Assembly: GCA_016839445.1 (NCBI GenBank) | Contig: JAEOUG010000068.1 | Span: 1 to 59,422, forward strand | Reading direction: 5' to 3' | Source of the DNA: Candidatus Thorarchaeota archaeon | GTDB taxonomy: Archaea > Asgardarchaeota > Thorarchaeia > Thorarchaeales > Thorarchaeaceae | Length of the DNA: 59,422 nt | Shown: piece after piece, positions 51,803-59,422 of the stretch | Layout: every line of letters begins with the position of its first letter | Numbering within the stretch: position 1 is the first letter of the stretch | Notes under the pieces: generated by a model | What the model was told of the DNA's origin: nothing | Database searches by the model: none | What the model saw: only the letters and a program-made list of their open reading frames with translations | Position numbers and translations under genes: made by a program

Positions 51803-52738
51803 ATGCGAGTTCTCGTTACTGGCGCAGCCGGATATGTCGGGTCAATCCTAGTCCCCCATCTGCTAGGAAAGGACCATGAAGTAATAGCTCTCGACAACAT
51901 GATGTACGGAACGCCGACGTTGGTCCAGCACTTCATGGACGATAGGTTTGAGTTCGTGAAAGGTGATGTCAGGAACGCGGAGCTTGTTCAGAATTCTGTC
52001 AGGAACGCCGACGCTGTCGTGCACCTTGCATCCCTCGTTGGTTATCCCATCTGTGATCGATATCCGGCGATGGCAGAATCTGTGAACGTTGGTGGAACCA
52101 AGAATGTCATTAGTTCCATGAAGGATGAGCAGATACTGATACATGCATCCACAGGGAGCATGTACGGCAGCCCGGGTTCAGAGTGCACTGAGGAAACACC
52201 ACTGAAGCCTCTTACTCTGTACGGAAGAACAAAGGCTGACGCCGAGGGTATTGCCAGAGAGTACAATCGCAGCATCGTCCTTAGGTTCGCAACAGGCTAT
52301 GGTCTCTCTCCACGCATCCGCCTCGACTTGCTAGTCAACAACCTCGTCTACGAGGCAATCCGCAATGGAGTCCTGCTAATCTATGAGAAGGACTTCACTA
52401 GGACTTTCATTCATGTGAGGGACATGGTGAGATCAATTGAGTTCGCCTTGTCGAATTCAGACGCGATGATTGGCGAAGTCTTCAATGTAGGTTCCTCCGA
52501 GTGCACCCTGACGAAAGAAGAGCTCGCAAAGATGATACAGAAGCAAACGAACTGCCGTTTGGTGTTTGCAGACGTTGGACAGGACCGAGACAAGAGAGAC
52601 TACTCCGTTTCCCACGACAAGATTGAGAGACTGGGGTATAGAGCAAACATACGGATGGAACGAGGTGTTCGAGAACTTGCCGACGGGTTCTCGTCCTTTC
52701 GGATACAGACGGGCTACTCAAATCAGATGGAATACTAG
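51803..52738 (+). CDS. NAD-dependent sugar epimerase/reductase (candidate partner of the 3-dehydratase)
   Basis: Extended SDR, 311 residues. GAAGYVGSILVPHLL (NAD loop), LDNMMYG, HLASLVGYPICD, catalytic STGSMYGSPG and YGRTKADAE. Typical members are nucleotide-sugar 4-epimerases and 4-reductases such as RfbJ or ColC, which finish dideoxysugar synthesis after a ColD/RfbH-type dehydratase. The dehydratase gene lies convergent, 22 bases away. The specific reaction is inferred from that neighbour. Confidence 0.85.
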   Translation: MRVLVTGAAGYVGSILVPHLLGKDHEVIALDNMMYGTPTLVQHFMDDRFEFVKGDVRNAELVQNSVRNADAVVHLASLVGYPICDRYPAMAESVNVGGTKNVISSMKDEQILIHASTGSMYGSPGSECTEETPLKPLTLYGRTKADAEGIAREYNRSIVLRFATGYGLSPRIRLDLLVNNLVYEAIRNGVLLIYEKDFTRTFIHVRDMVRSIEFALSNSDAMIGEVFNVGSSECTLTKEELAKMIQKQTNCRLVFADVGQDRDKRDYSVSHDKIERLGYRANIRMERGVRELADGFSSFRIQTGYSNQMEY

Positions 52739-52760
52739 CTGGCCGGGGGCTCGCCAGAAG

Positions 52761-54035
52761 TCAGGCGAAGAATGTGCTGAGACAGGCCGCAAAATGATCA
52801 CGCTCTCTATGAGTGATTGCTTGATGGTTCCCTATGAAGAAACCTGATTGCTGTAGGCGGTCTGCAGTCGTGAGATTCCCAGACACACGGTGTGGAAGAA
52901 ACCTCATGGCAGGCTGGTTGGCCATGTTTCCGGCCAGAATTGGCCTAGTAGCAATCCGCTTCTTTTCAAGTTCTGTGACAAGGTCATCACGTGTCTGGCG
53001 TGTTCCGTTGACGACGATTGGAAACCCGAACCAAACATGTTTCCCATACTCCTGTTCATCCTGGAAGATGATTCTTTCCTTGAGTGGAGCCAATTCTCTC
53101 AGCCAGTATTCCGCGTTTTCTCTGCGAGCTTCCACAAAAGAATCAAGCTTCTTCAGCTGGTGAATGCCGAAAGCTCCCTGAATCTCGGTGGGACGTAGAT
53201 TGAATCCGCGGCTGTAGAAAAGAAATCGACTGTCAAGACCGGGATACTGCTCGGCAATGCTCTTGCGTTTCTCCATGTCGCGTATCCATCCGTGTGCACG
53301 CATACACCTCGCCAATTCTGCGAACTCACCAGAGTTCGTTACTACCATTCCGCCTTCGATTGTCGAGATGTGGTGGGAGAAGAAGAAGCTGAAGGTGCCA
53401 ATATCACCCCAGACTCCTACCTTTCGCCCCTTGTATTCGGCGCCGTGCGCTTCACAGCAGTCTTCGATGAGGTACAAGCCGTGTTCGTCTGCTATCTCAC
53501 GAAGGGCATCCAGCTTGCATGGGTTACCCAAGAGATGGAGTGCCATTATGGCTCGTGTCTTGCCTGTGATGGCACTCTCCAAGCAGGCCAAATCCAGGTT
53601 GAATGTATGTGGGTCCGAGTCAACCAAGACTGGTACAGCACCTATGTCGACTATTGGAAAGACACTCGTAGACCATGATGCGGCAGGAACAATCACCTCA
53701 TCTCCGGGCGCGACACGGTCTTCTGCCAAGTGATTGCCGATGATGTGCATCGCCAGGAGATTGGCGGAAGAGCCAGAATTGACCATGATAGCGTGTTTCG
53801 CCCCGAGATACCCGGCGAACTCGCTCTCGAACCGCTTGACTTTCTTCCCCATGGTAAGGTAGGTACTGAGGAGCGAATCTATCGACTCCAGGACCTCATC
53901 GGGTCCGAAACTAGGTCTTATGAGTGGAAGAGAAACATCAGTTTCCTTGGAGCGAAGAGACTCCTCGAGAACAGCTATCAGATCCGCAATTGTCTCATCA
54001 CGAAGCTTGTCAATCAGATTCGATTCCTTGGTCAT
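52761..54035 (-). CDS. Sugar 3-dehydratase of the ColD/RfbH type (DegT family with active-site His)
   Basis: DegT/DnrJ-fold protein of 424 residues from ATG 54035 (GAGGT 8 bases upstream; ATG 54092 also exists but has no ribosome site). The PLP lysine of aminotransferases is replaced: the motif reads FSFFFSHHISTIEGG, with His221 (then His222) where DegT enzymes have Lys. This change marks the PMP-dependent 3-dehydratases ColD (GDP-4-keto-6-deoxymannose) and RfbH/E1 (CDP-4-keto-6-deoxyglucose). Further matches are VNSGSSANLLAMH, LIEDCCEAHGAEYKG, FNLRPTEIQGAFGIHQL and TRPILAGNMANQP. The Cys cluster that binds [2Fe-2S] in E1 is absent, which favours a ColD-like mechanism. It probably makes a 3-deoxy or 3,6-dideoxy sugar for the surface glycan. 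Confidence 0.88.
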   Translation of the reverse strand: MTKESNLIDKLRDETIADLIAVLEESLRSKETDVSLPLIRPSFGPDEVLESIDSLLSTYLTMGKKVKRFESEFAGYLGAKHAIMVNSGSSANLLAMHIIGNHLAEDRVAPGDEVIVPAASWSTSVFPIVDIGAVPVLVDSDPHTFNLDLACLESAITGKTRAIMALHLLGNPCKLDALREIADEHGLYLIEDCCEAHGAEYKGRKVGVWGDIGTFSFFFSHHISTIEGGMVVTNSGEFAELARCMRAHGWIRDMEKRKSIAEQYPGLDSRFLFYSRGFNLRPTEIQGAFGIHQLKKLDSFVEARRENAEYWLRELAPLKERIIFQDEQEYGKHVWFGFPIVVNGTRQTRDDLVTELEKKRIATRPILAGNMANQPAMRFLPHRVSGNLTTADRLQQSGFFIGNHQAITHRERDHFAACLSTFFA

Positions 54036-54182
54036 TGCTGTGAACCTCTTCCACAACTCGGAGCAGCGCGCTTCGAGCCTGAGGCCACTCATGTCCCAAG
54101 ATAAGTGTTTACGGAATCTGAATCTGCAGGAAACTGAGTGCGAATCTCCGAGGATAGGATGGCCGAGACTGGTGCGCGACGG

Positions 54183-54189
54183 TTATAAG
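54183..54189 (+). promoter_or_regulatory. TATA box of the 54212 glycosyltransferase
   Basis: TTATAAG is centred 26 bases before ATG 54212, so the transcript is probably leaderless. Confidence 0.6.
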
Positions 54190-54211
54190 ACGCAGCGGGA
54201 GCCCTATTCAC

Positions 54212-55384
54212 ATGGCTCCGGAAACCTTGACGATTGTGTCCTACGTTGAGGTTCCATCCCACCATGGACTCTCCAATAGAGTGCTGGGTATTGCGAGATC
54301 AATGACTGCGAGGGGAATCGCGTGCAGGATAATCTGTCCTGATACGCAAGGGCTGCCATCTAGGGATGATATCGACTCGATAGTTGTCCGGAGAATCAGG
54401 ATCAGAGGCCGGGAGAGAGTCCAGGATAGTAGTCTGCCGATAAGAATCCTCAAGATAGTTGCCTTCATGTTCCAGTCATTCGTGCTTGTAAGACATCTAA
54501 CTCCGAAGAGAAGCGACATGATTATGGTAGAACAGGTCGCAGGGCTGCCGCTCATTTTGATGTTGAAGCTGTTTCACAGAAGGAGAACCATAGTAGATGA
54601 TATGACGCTTCTACATGTCGATTACAGCTTCGCTCCGAAGGCTCTTCTCAGACTCATTGATCTGATGTGCATAGGCCTGTCTGACGTAGTAGTCACTACT
54701 ACTGACAAGACGGTCAACTTCGTAGGTAGGTCGCTGCCCTCCAAGAGATGCGTAAAGGTCGAGAATGGAGTTAATACACCTACTGCTCCAGCACCTAGAA
54801 TCAACACCGAGAAGAGAGGGCAACCATTGAGGATGGTCTTTGTGGGTGGCTTGAGCTTCCACCAGAACCGGCAGGCAATCAGACATATCCTCACAATAGT
54901 AGATATCCTTTCAGAGTGGACATCTGATTTCCAAGTCAGGATTGTGGGAGGACCAATCTCGATGGCAGATGAATACCTAAGCCATCCAGCTGTCAAGGAG
55001 GGATTGGTGGAATTCACTGGTTTCCTATCGGACGAGCGCCTTGAGGAGGAATTCTCTGAGGCCTTGATTGGCCTACTACCTTTCTTTCGGGATTCCCAGC
55101 TAATGGCTGGTCAGCGGACGAAAGCTCTGGAATACTTCGCGAGAAGGCTTCTTGTGTTGTCGGGCCCGGAAGGGATTGGAGAGATCCAAGGACTATCTCC
55201 CGGGGAGGGGTACATAGAGGCACAAGATGCCAGCACATTTGCCGCGCATTTGAGTGAGATTGCCAAGAATCCAACTCAGTATGAACCCATTCGTAACCAC
55301 GGATTCGAAGTCATCCAAGAGAAGTACTCATGGGAGGCTACAACGCGCGTTCTTCACCAAGCCATTAGGAAGACTAGCCACTAG
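54212..55384 (+). CDS. GT4 family glycosyltransferase
   Basis: 390 residues, leaderless ATG. N-terminal domain starts TIVSYVEVPSHHGLSNRVLG; donor domain has VKVENGVNTP, MVFVGGLSFHQNR and LIGLLPFFRDSQLMAGQRTK, and the region EYFARRLLVLSGPEGIGEI replaces the usual E-x7-E stretch. One hydrophobic stretch near residue 85 may touch the membrane. Sugar unknown. The stop overlaps that of the convergent next gene in CTAG. Confidence 0.85.
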   Translation: MAPETLTIVSYVEVPSHHGLSNRVLGIARSMTARGIACRIICPDTQGLPSRDDIDSIVVRRIRIRGRERVQDSSLPIRILKIVAFMFQSFVLVRHLTPKRSDMIMVEQVAGLPLILMLKLFHRRRTIVDDMTLLHVDYSFAPKALLRLIDLMCIGLSDVVVTTTDKTVNFVGRSLPSKRCVKVENGVNTPTAPAPRINTEKRGQPLRMVFVGGLSFHQNRQAIRHILTIVDILSEWTSDFQVRIVGGPISMADEYLSHPAVKEGLVEFTGFLSDERLEEEFSEALIGLLPFFRDSQLMAGQRTKALEYFARRLLVLSGPEGIGEIQGLSPGEGYIEAQDASTFAAHLSEIAKNPTQYEPIRNHGFEVIQEKYSWEATTRVLHQAIRKTSH

Positions 55385-56502
55385 AGTTTCAATCCTCTGT
55401 ATACTTCGTCGTACCTCTGAGCGATTCTCTGCCACCCGTACTCCGCCTCTATCTTCTTCCGAGCGTTTGCTCCTAGCTTTCTGCGGAGATCGTCGTCAAG
55501 CAGAAGCTCTGCGGTGCGTCGGGCCAAGGACTCGTAATCCCCAATCTCCACCAGGAATCCGTCGACGCCGTCATCAATAATCTCGGATGCCGCAGGAAAG
55601 GCATATGCGACAGCTGGAGTCCCACAAGACATTGTCTCGAGCAAGGCATAGGGCATACCTTCTCGATAGGAGGGCATCAAGTATACTTGACCTTGGGAGA
55701 GCCAACTCGGGATTGTGGCCCAATCCTGCTTCCCTTTGAATGAGAACCTCGACTCCAAGCCGCTTGAGGAGACCATTTCCACTGCGTGTGATTCCTGTGG
55801 TCCCCAGCCAGAGAGCTCGAATCTGGCAGAGGGAACCAATCTTGAGATGAGCCTGGCCGAGCGTACCAGATCGGGAATTCCCTTCTGAGGAATAAAGCGG
55901 CCGTGCCATACAACGGTCTTTGAGGCGCTTTCTGGTCCAGGCCTGAAGAAGTCCTCGTTGACTCCATTTGGAATGACAGTGAGCTTTTCTCTAGACATAC
56001 CCATTGATACTAGCTCACTTCTGTCGGATTCTGTCAGACATATGATGTGATCAAGTCTTCTGAACAGAGACCTGGTGAGAAACCAAACATAGGTTCGTTG
56101 GGCAAGATTCGTGATGACGTCGTAGTAGCCAATCACACCGTGAACCGTAAGCACAACCCCCTTCCCATGGCTTCGTGCCTGTCGTGCCAGCGAATGGGCC
56201 TGGAGATTCAGATGGCTGTTTAGATGAAGAACATCAAAATCCAGCTTCCCCATGAATCCAGAGGGGTCATGGAGAATGGGATACTTCTGTACTCCGGGGA
56301 TTATCCGTAGATTCATCCCAGGAATCAGAAAGATACGAAGGTTCTTTCGTGGATGATTCGCGTCAATGACTCGAAACTCCGAGGACTCCTCATTCCATCC
56401 GAAGAGAGAAACTTGATCATACAAGTCGGCCTGATAGTGCGTCAGCTCTCGACTCAGTTGCCGGTCAATATAGATGACTGGGAAGTAGTGAAGAAGCTTC
56501 AT
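55381..56502 (-). CDS. GT4 family glycosyltransferase
   Basis: 373 residues. Clear GT4 signatures: VLTVHGVIGYYDV, VIPNGVNEDFFRPG, VVWHGRFIPQKGIPDLVRSA and the donor E-x7-E motif in YREGMPYALLETMSCGTPAV. Start ATG 56502 lies 25 bases from a CTATACTC box (56524-56531), so it is probably leaderless. Sugar and acceptor unknown. Confidence 0.92.
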   Translation of the reverse strand: MKLLHYFPVIYIDRQLSRELTHYQADLYDQVSLFGWNEESSEFRVIDANHPRKNLRIFLIPGMNLRIIPGVQKYPILHDPSGFMGKLDFDVLHLNSHLNLQAHSLARQARSHGKGVVLTVHGVIGYYDVITNLAQRTYVWFLTRSLFRRLDHIICLTESDRSELVSMGMSREKLTVIPNGVNEDFFRPGPESASKTVVWHGRFIPQKGIPDLVRSARLISRLVPSARFELSGWGPQESHAVEMVSSSGLESRFSFKGKQDWATIPSWLSQGQVYLMPSYREGMPYALLETMSCGTPAVAYAFPAASEIIDDGVDGFLVEIGDYESLARRTAELLLDDDLRRKLGANARKKIEAEYGWQRIAQRYDEVYRGLKL

Positions 56503-56523
56503 GGCAGATCGAATACCTTCAGG

Positions 56524-56531
56524 AGTATAGC
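56524..56531 (-). promoter_or_regulatory. TATA-like box of the 55381-56502 glycosyltransferase
   Basis: Minus-strand CTATACTC is centred 25 bases before ATG 56502, the spacing expected for a leaderless archaeal gene. Confidence 0.45.
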
Positions 56532-56593
56532 TCTGCGTTCAGCAAATCATGGTGATATCTTCTTAGGTATGCTGTGTTGCCGGCTCAATCTGT

Positions 56594-57727
56594 CTATGAG
56601 ATAACCTCGCTGTAGACCCGGTCCACGACACGAGAAACGTTCAGAGGACTGAACTCCCGCTCGACGAGTTTGCGAGCATTGCGCGTGACGTCCCCAACAA
56701 GCTCCGAGTCTGTGAGGACTGCAGACACTGCTTCCTCGAAACTGCTGATGGACCGGTCTATGAGGAAACCCGTTTCACGATTTCCAACTACACTCGGTAC
56801 ATCACCGACCTTTGTAGAAATGACTGGAATCCCTGAGGCCATAGCCTCAATAACAACTGTCGGCATACCTTCCCAATACGAGGGGAGCACCAAAGCGTTC
56901 GATCTCTGAAGTATGGAGGGAATCTCTGAGTGATTCCTAGGGCCCAGTATCTCCACTGTGAGCGTACTGCCTAATCGGTGGAGACGCTCTCGGAGATTGA
57001 TCAAGTCCTTCATGTAGCTCCCCTGCCCCACAAACCGGAAAGTGAGACTGTCGAGTCGCGTCTTACTCATTGCATGTATCCACTGTATCAGGGAGCCAAC
57101 GCCCTTCCAGGCTTCGAGGTCGCCCACGAATAGAAGCGTTCTGGCCTCAGGGAGTTCTGATATCTGCGGCCTGAATGCGTCCACGTCGACCATATTCGGC
57201 ACATAACGGAACCGTTCCTCCCCGATGTTGTATTGCTTCGATATCTGTTTGAGGTCGGATCTTGACACGGATGCAATCAGACTGCTATTCATGATTGTGA
57301 ACTTGCCCACGGATCTATCGTAGAAGTGCTTTGCACTCAGCTTCAGTAGGCCAACATCATACGGAGGGATGCCAACTCCTCCATGTAGCTGAAGCAGGCT
57401 TCTCTTCTTCTTCAAGACTCTGGCAGCAACAGCTTGATTCGAAGTGAAGTACAAGTGTGAGTGTATGTGAAAGATGTCTGATTCTGACATCATCAGAGGT
57501 TTCATCATCAGAACCAGGGGGTTGATGTTCCAGAGAGTAAGAGGCGAGTAGTGTCTGTGAACAGTGACTCCATCTGAAAGACGAGTTCCCACTCTCTTCG
57601 GATTCTGTGTTGTCGTATAGATATGGACCTCGTGGTTCCTAGCCTGCGTTCGGGAAAGATTCCAGACGTATCTCTCCGACCCGCCCATCCGTTCACCTAC
57701 AAATGGACAGATGTGCGCGATTCTCAC
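56594..57727 (-). CDS. GT4 family glycosyltransferase
   Basis: 377 residues from GTG 57727. RIAHICPFVGERMGGSERYV at the N-terminus, then YVPNMVDVDAFRP, LFVGDLEAWKGVGSLIQWI and the donor-binding YWEGMPTVVIEAMASGIPVI with both glutamates. A typical retaining transferase of archaeal surface-glycan loci. It lies 91 bases upstream of the previous gene on the same strand, each with its own apparent promoter. Confidence 0.92.
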   Translation of the reverse strand: MRIAHICPFVGERMGGSERYVWNLSRTQARNHEVHIYTTTQNPKRVGTRLSDGVTVHRHYSPLTLWNINPLVLMMKPLMMSESDIFHIHSHLYFTSNQAVAARVLKKKRSLLQLHGGVGIPPYDVGLLKLSAKHFYDRSVGKFTIMNSSLIASVSRSDLKQISKQYNIGEERFRYVPNMVDVDAFRPQISELPEARTLLFVGDLEAWKGVGSLIQWIHAMSKTRLDSLTFRFVGQGSYMKDLINLRERLHRLGSTLTVEILGPRNHSEIPSILQRSNALVLPSYWEGMPTVVIEAMASGIPVISTKVGDVPSVVGNRETGFLIDRSISSFEEAVSAVLTDSELVGDVTRNARKLVEREFSPLNVSRVVDRVYSEVIS

Positions 57728-57890
57728 TTCGTGACGGCCCCCGGCGGTTCCCTAGTGTGTTAGTCCAAGCCCAATCTGGCGCACCGCATTCTTAAGTCTT
57801 CTCGGCCCTCTTCCCCTTCTTTGTCTTTCTCCCGCCTGTTGGTTCCTCAGTAACCCTTATGAGATACGTACCGGTTGCGCATATCTGCGG

Positions 57891-58853
57891 GTGTGTCGTC
57901 GAGTGGGACGCGTTCTTGTCACAGGCGGTGCAGGTTTCATAGGCAGTCATCTTGTTGACGCTCTGATAAAACAGACAGAAGTTGCTGTGCTTGACAATTT
58001 GTCAACAGGGCACAAGGAGAATATTGCACATCACATGGACAACCCTAGTTTTGAGTTCGTTGAGGGCAGCATCTCTTCAGAAAGAGATGTAGAGCGCGCG
58101 ATTCCAGATGTGGACAGTGTCTTCCACATGGCCGCTCAACCAGATGTCAGATTCAGTGTTAGCGACCCGCTCACGGATTTCGAAATGAATGTCGTTGGCA
58201 GTATGAGACTTCTCGAATACCTGCGAAAAGCAGACGTGACGAAGATAGTATTCGCATCATCAGGAGGGACTGTTTACGGCGACTCTGAAGTCTCTCCAAC
58301 ACCGGAAGAGACCCGTCTTTCTCCTATCAGCAACTACGGCGCCGCCAAGAGTGCATTTGAGATGTATCTCTCGTCATATGCGGAGCTCTATGGAATGAGC
58401 GCCGTCAGCATGAGACTCGGAAACATCATAGGTCCAAGGTCAACTGCAGGTGTGGTCTATGACTTCTATCAGAAGCTGAAGCGGGACCCGACGCGATTGG
58501 AGGTCCTCGGTAATGGAGAGCAGACAAAGGCATACATGTATGTCACTGACGCAGTGAGAGCGGCGGTACTCCTTGCAGATAGAATGGAGATAGGACACTT
58601 GCCCGTGAATGTGAGTTCCGGCGAGCGGCTAAGGGTATCAAGGATCGCGGAGATTGTGTGTGACGGTCTTGGCGCAAGAAACGCGAGAATCGAATTCACC
58701 GGATCTGAGCGCGGATGGAAGGGAGACGTAGTTGAAACAGATCTGGATGTGACTCTACTCCGGTCTTTCGGTTGGACCCCCTCGATCTCCATCGAACATG
58801 GAATCGCACTCTATCTTGATTGGCTGGTCGAGTCTTTCGGACCGGTTGATTAG
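57891..58853 (+). CDS. NAD-dependent sugar epimerase (UDP-glucose 4-epimerase-like)
   Basis: Extended SDR, 320 residues. GGAGFIGSHLVDAL (NAD loop), VLDNLSTGHKENI (typical of UDP-hexose 4-epimerases), FASSGGTVYGDSEV and YGAAKSAFEMY (catalytic Ser, Tyr, Lys), then GNGEQTKAYMYVTD. It is one of three such enzymes in the window. GTG 57891 lies about 31 bases from a CTTATGAG box at 57856-57863; GTG 57903 is the alternative. Confidence 0.9.
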   Translation: MCRRVGRVLVTGGAGFIGSHLVDALIKQTEVAVLDNLSTGHKENIAHHMDNPSFEFVEGSISSERDVERAIPDVDSVFHMAAQPDVRFSVSDPLTDFEMNVVGSMRLLEYLRKADVTKIVFASSGGTVYGDSEVSPTPEETRLSPISNYGAAKSAFEMYLSSYAELYGMSAVSMRLGNIIGPRSTAGVVYDFYQKLKRDPTRLEVLGNGEQTKAYMYVTDAVRAAVLLADRMEIGHLPVNVSSGERLRVSRIAEIVCDGLGARNARIEFTGSERGWKGDVVETDLDVTLLRSFGWTPSISIEHGIALYLDWLVESFGPVD

Positions 58854-58892
58854 AACCAGGTCACCTCCCATGATTCACTTGGGAGAGCAAGC

Positions 58893-58900
58893 CTTATGTG
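58893..58900 (+). promoter_or_regulatory. TATA-like box of the phosphomannomutase gene
   Basis: CTTATGTG is centred about 29 bases before ATG 58926, consistent with a leaderless start. Confidence 0.45.
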
Positions 58901-58925
58901 AACCACAGCATGCCGCCTAGTGACA

Positions 58926-59422
58926 ATGACCACAACGCAGCGTCCCCAGGTCTGGATATTTGATATGGATGGCACAATTGCGGAAAGCAAGCTTCCAATC
59001 GATGAAGAGATGGCCACTCTGCTGGGAACGATCATCGATGGTGGCGCGTTGATTGGCATCGTGTCTGGGGCAGGATATGGGCAGTTCGCCAAGCAAGTAG
59101 CAGAGCAGCTGACTACACACTGGAGTGAGACTCACTACCGCCGGTGTCGCAGCATCATTCTGCTTCCTCTCAATGGGTCTGAGACGTATCTGTTTGAGGG
59201 TCTGAATCCGGGGCAGTGGACAAGGGTGAACTCGTCGGACCTAGATGATGAAGAGAAGAAGCGAATCTTCGGTGCATTCGACGAGGCCCTCAGACGGTCC
59301 GAATGGACCCCTCACAACCCGACCTATGGAGAGATCATTGAGGACCGAGGTGGGCAGGTCACGTTCTCAGCACTGGGTCAAAAGGCGCCACTGGATCTCA
59401 AGGCAGCCTATGATCCCGATCA
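58926..59422 (+). CDS. Eukaryote-type phosphomannomutase-like HAD protein (3' end missing)
   Basis: The frame is open from ATG 58926 to the window edge, 165 codons seen. HAD motif I is WIFDMDGTIAES with nucleophile Asp13 and acid-base Asp15; motif II is LIGIVSGAGY. LLPLNGSETYLF and EDRGGQVTFSALGQKAP follow the cap-domain order of the PMM family (HAD-IIB), as in eukaryotic PMM1/2 and a few archaea. It would turn mannose-6-phosphate into mannose-1-phosphate, feeding GDP-mannose to glycan synthesis. PMM-like versus other HAD-IIB phosphatases cannot be settled without the C-terminus. Confidence 0.82.
   Translation, partial: MTTTQRPQVWIFDMDGTIAESKLPIDEEMATLLGTIIDGGALIGIVSGAGYGQFAKQVAEQLTTHWSETHYRRCRSIILLPLNGSETYLFEGLNPGQWTRVNSSDLDDEEKKRIFGAFDEALRRSEWTPHNPTYGEIIEDRGGQVTFSALGQKAPLDLKAAYDPD

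Noticed and set aside
52761..54035. Ordinary DegT/ArnB aminotransferase.
   Set aside because: The PLP lysine is replaced by His and the whole sequence follows ColD/RfbH.
42700..58900. Recent horizontal transfer of the glycan locus.
   Set aside because: Base composition looks slightly more AT-rich by eye but I could not compute it; archaeal TATA/leaderless signals persist through the region.
1..59422. tRNA, rRNA, CRISPR array, insertion sequence or phage genes.
   Set aside because: No cloverleaf-like segment, regularly spaced repeats, transposase motif or terminal inverted repeats were seen by eye; small tRNAs with introns could still be missed.

Overview
This window looks like a chromosomal segment of an archaeon. 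The evidence is an A/V-type ATP synthase (subunits I, H, E, K, C), an archaeal-type phosphoglycerate mutase (ApgM), a HerA-like ATPase, an archaeal TrmI-type tRNA methyltransferase, and TATA-like boxes about 25-30 nt upstream of apparently leaderless start codons, mixed with GGAGG/GGTGA ribosome sites inside operons. Composition is near 50% GC, genes are packed tightly on both strands, and no gap exceeds 300 bases. An Asgard-type (for example Thorarchaeota-like) origin is my guess from gene content and cannot be proved here. I saw no rRNA, tRNA, CRISPR array or insertion sequence.

Layout. (1) 1-3.7 kb: a divergent bshB / bshA-bshC set that encodes all three steps of bacillithiol synthesis; BshC carries an unusual four-cysteine knuckle. 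(2) 3.7-12.6 kb: a PLP aminotransferase, pyrF, two multi-pass membrane proteins (one fused to an alpha/beta-hydrolase), a HerA-like ATPase and a divergent tRNA methyltransferase. (3) 12.6-15.8 kb: an unrecognised operon of a small charged protein, a coiled-coil/winged-helix regulator and a 769-residue helical-repeat protein, with a tandem decamer repeat over the presumed transcription start. (4) 15.8-21.8 kb: an A-type ATP synthase locus broken over both strands, ending in a small AtpZ/AtpI-like membrane protein. (5) 21.8-25.0 kb: a LarA racemase, an FGGY sugar kinase and a GIY-YIG protein. (6) 25.1-31.1 kb: a six-gene complex-I/Mrp-like membrane module (MbhD-, MbhE-, NuoK-, L-, M-, N-like) with no hydrophilic subunits. 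(7) 31.2-37.0 kb: a sugar epimerase, a UPF0182-like giant membrane protein, a peptide deformylase homologue, an Fe-S protein and a small membrane protein. (8) 37.2-42.7 kb: a UDP-ManNAc-type dehydrogenase and three consecutive enzymes of lower glycolysis (ApgM, enolase, pyruvate kinase).

(9) 42.7-59.4 kb is a surface-glycan locus: UDP-GlcNAc 2-epimerase, five GT4 glycosyltransferases (one with an in-frame TAA), an alpha/alpha-toroid protein, a Wzx-like flippase, a GT-C membrane glycosyltransferase, two NAD-dependent epimerases, a ColD/RfbH-like sugar 3-dehydratase with histidine in place of the catalytic lysine, and a eukaryote-type phosphomannomutase cut off by the window end. Together with the WecC-like dehydrogenase, this locus could make UDP-ManNAcA and a 3-deoxy or 3,6-dideoxy sugar, assemble them on a lipid carrier and export the product.

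The most notable items are the complete bacillithiol pathway in an archaeal context, the dehydratase that would normally be annotated as an aminotransferase, the detached complex-I antiporter module whose NuoK lacks its second glutamate, and the unrecognised 12.6-15.8 kb operon.
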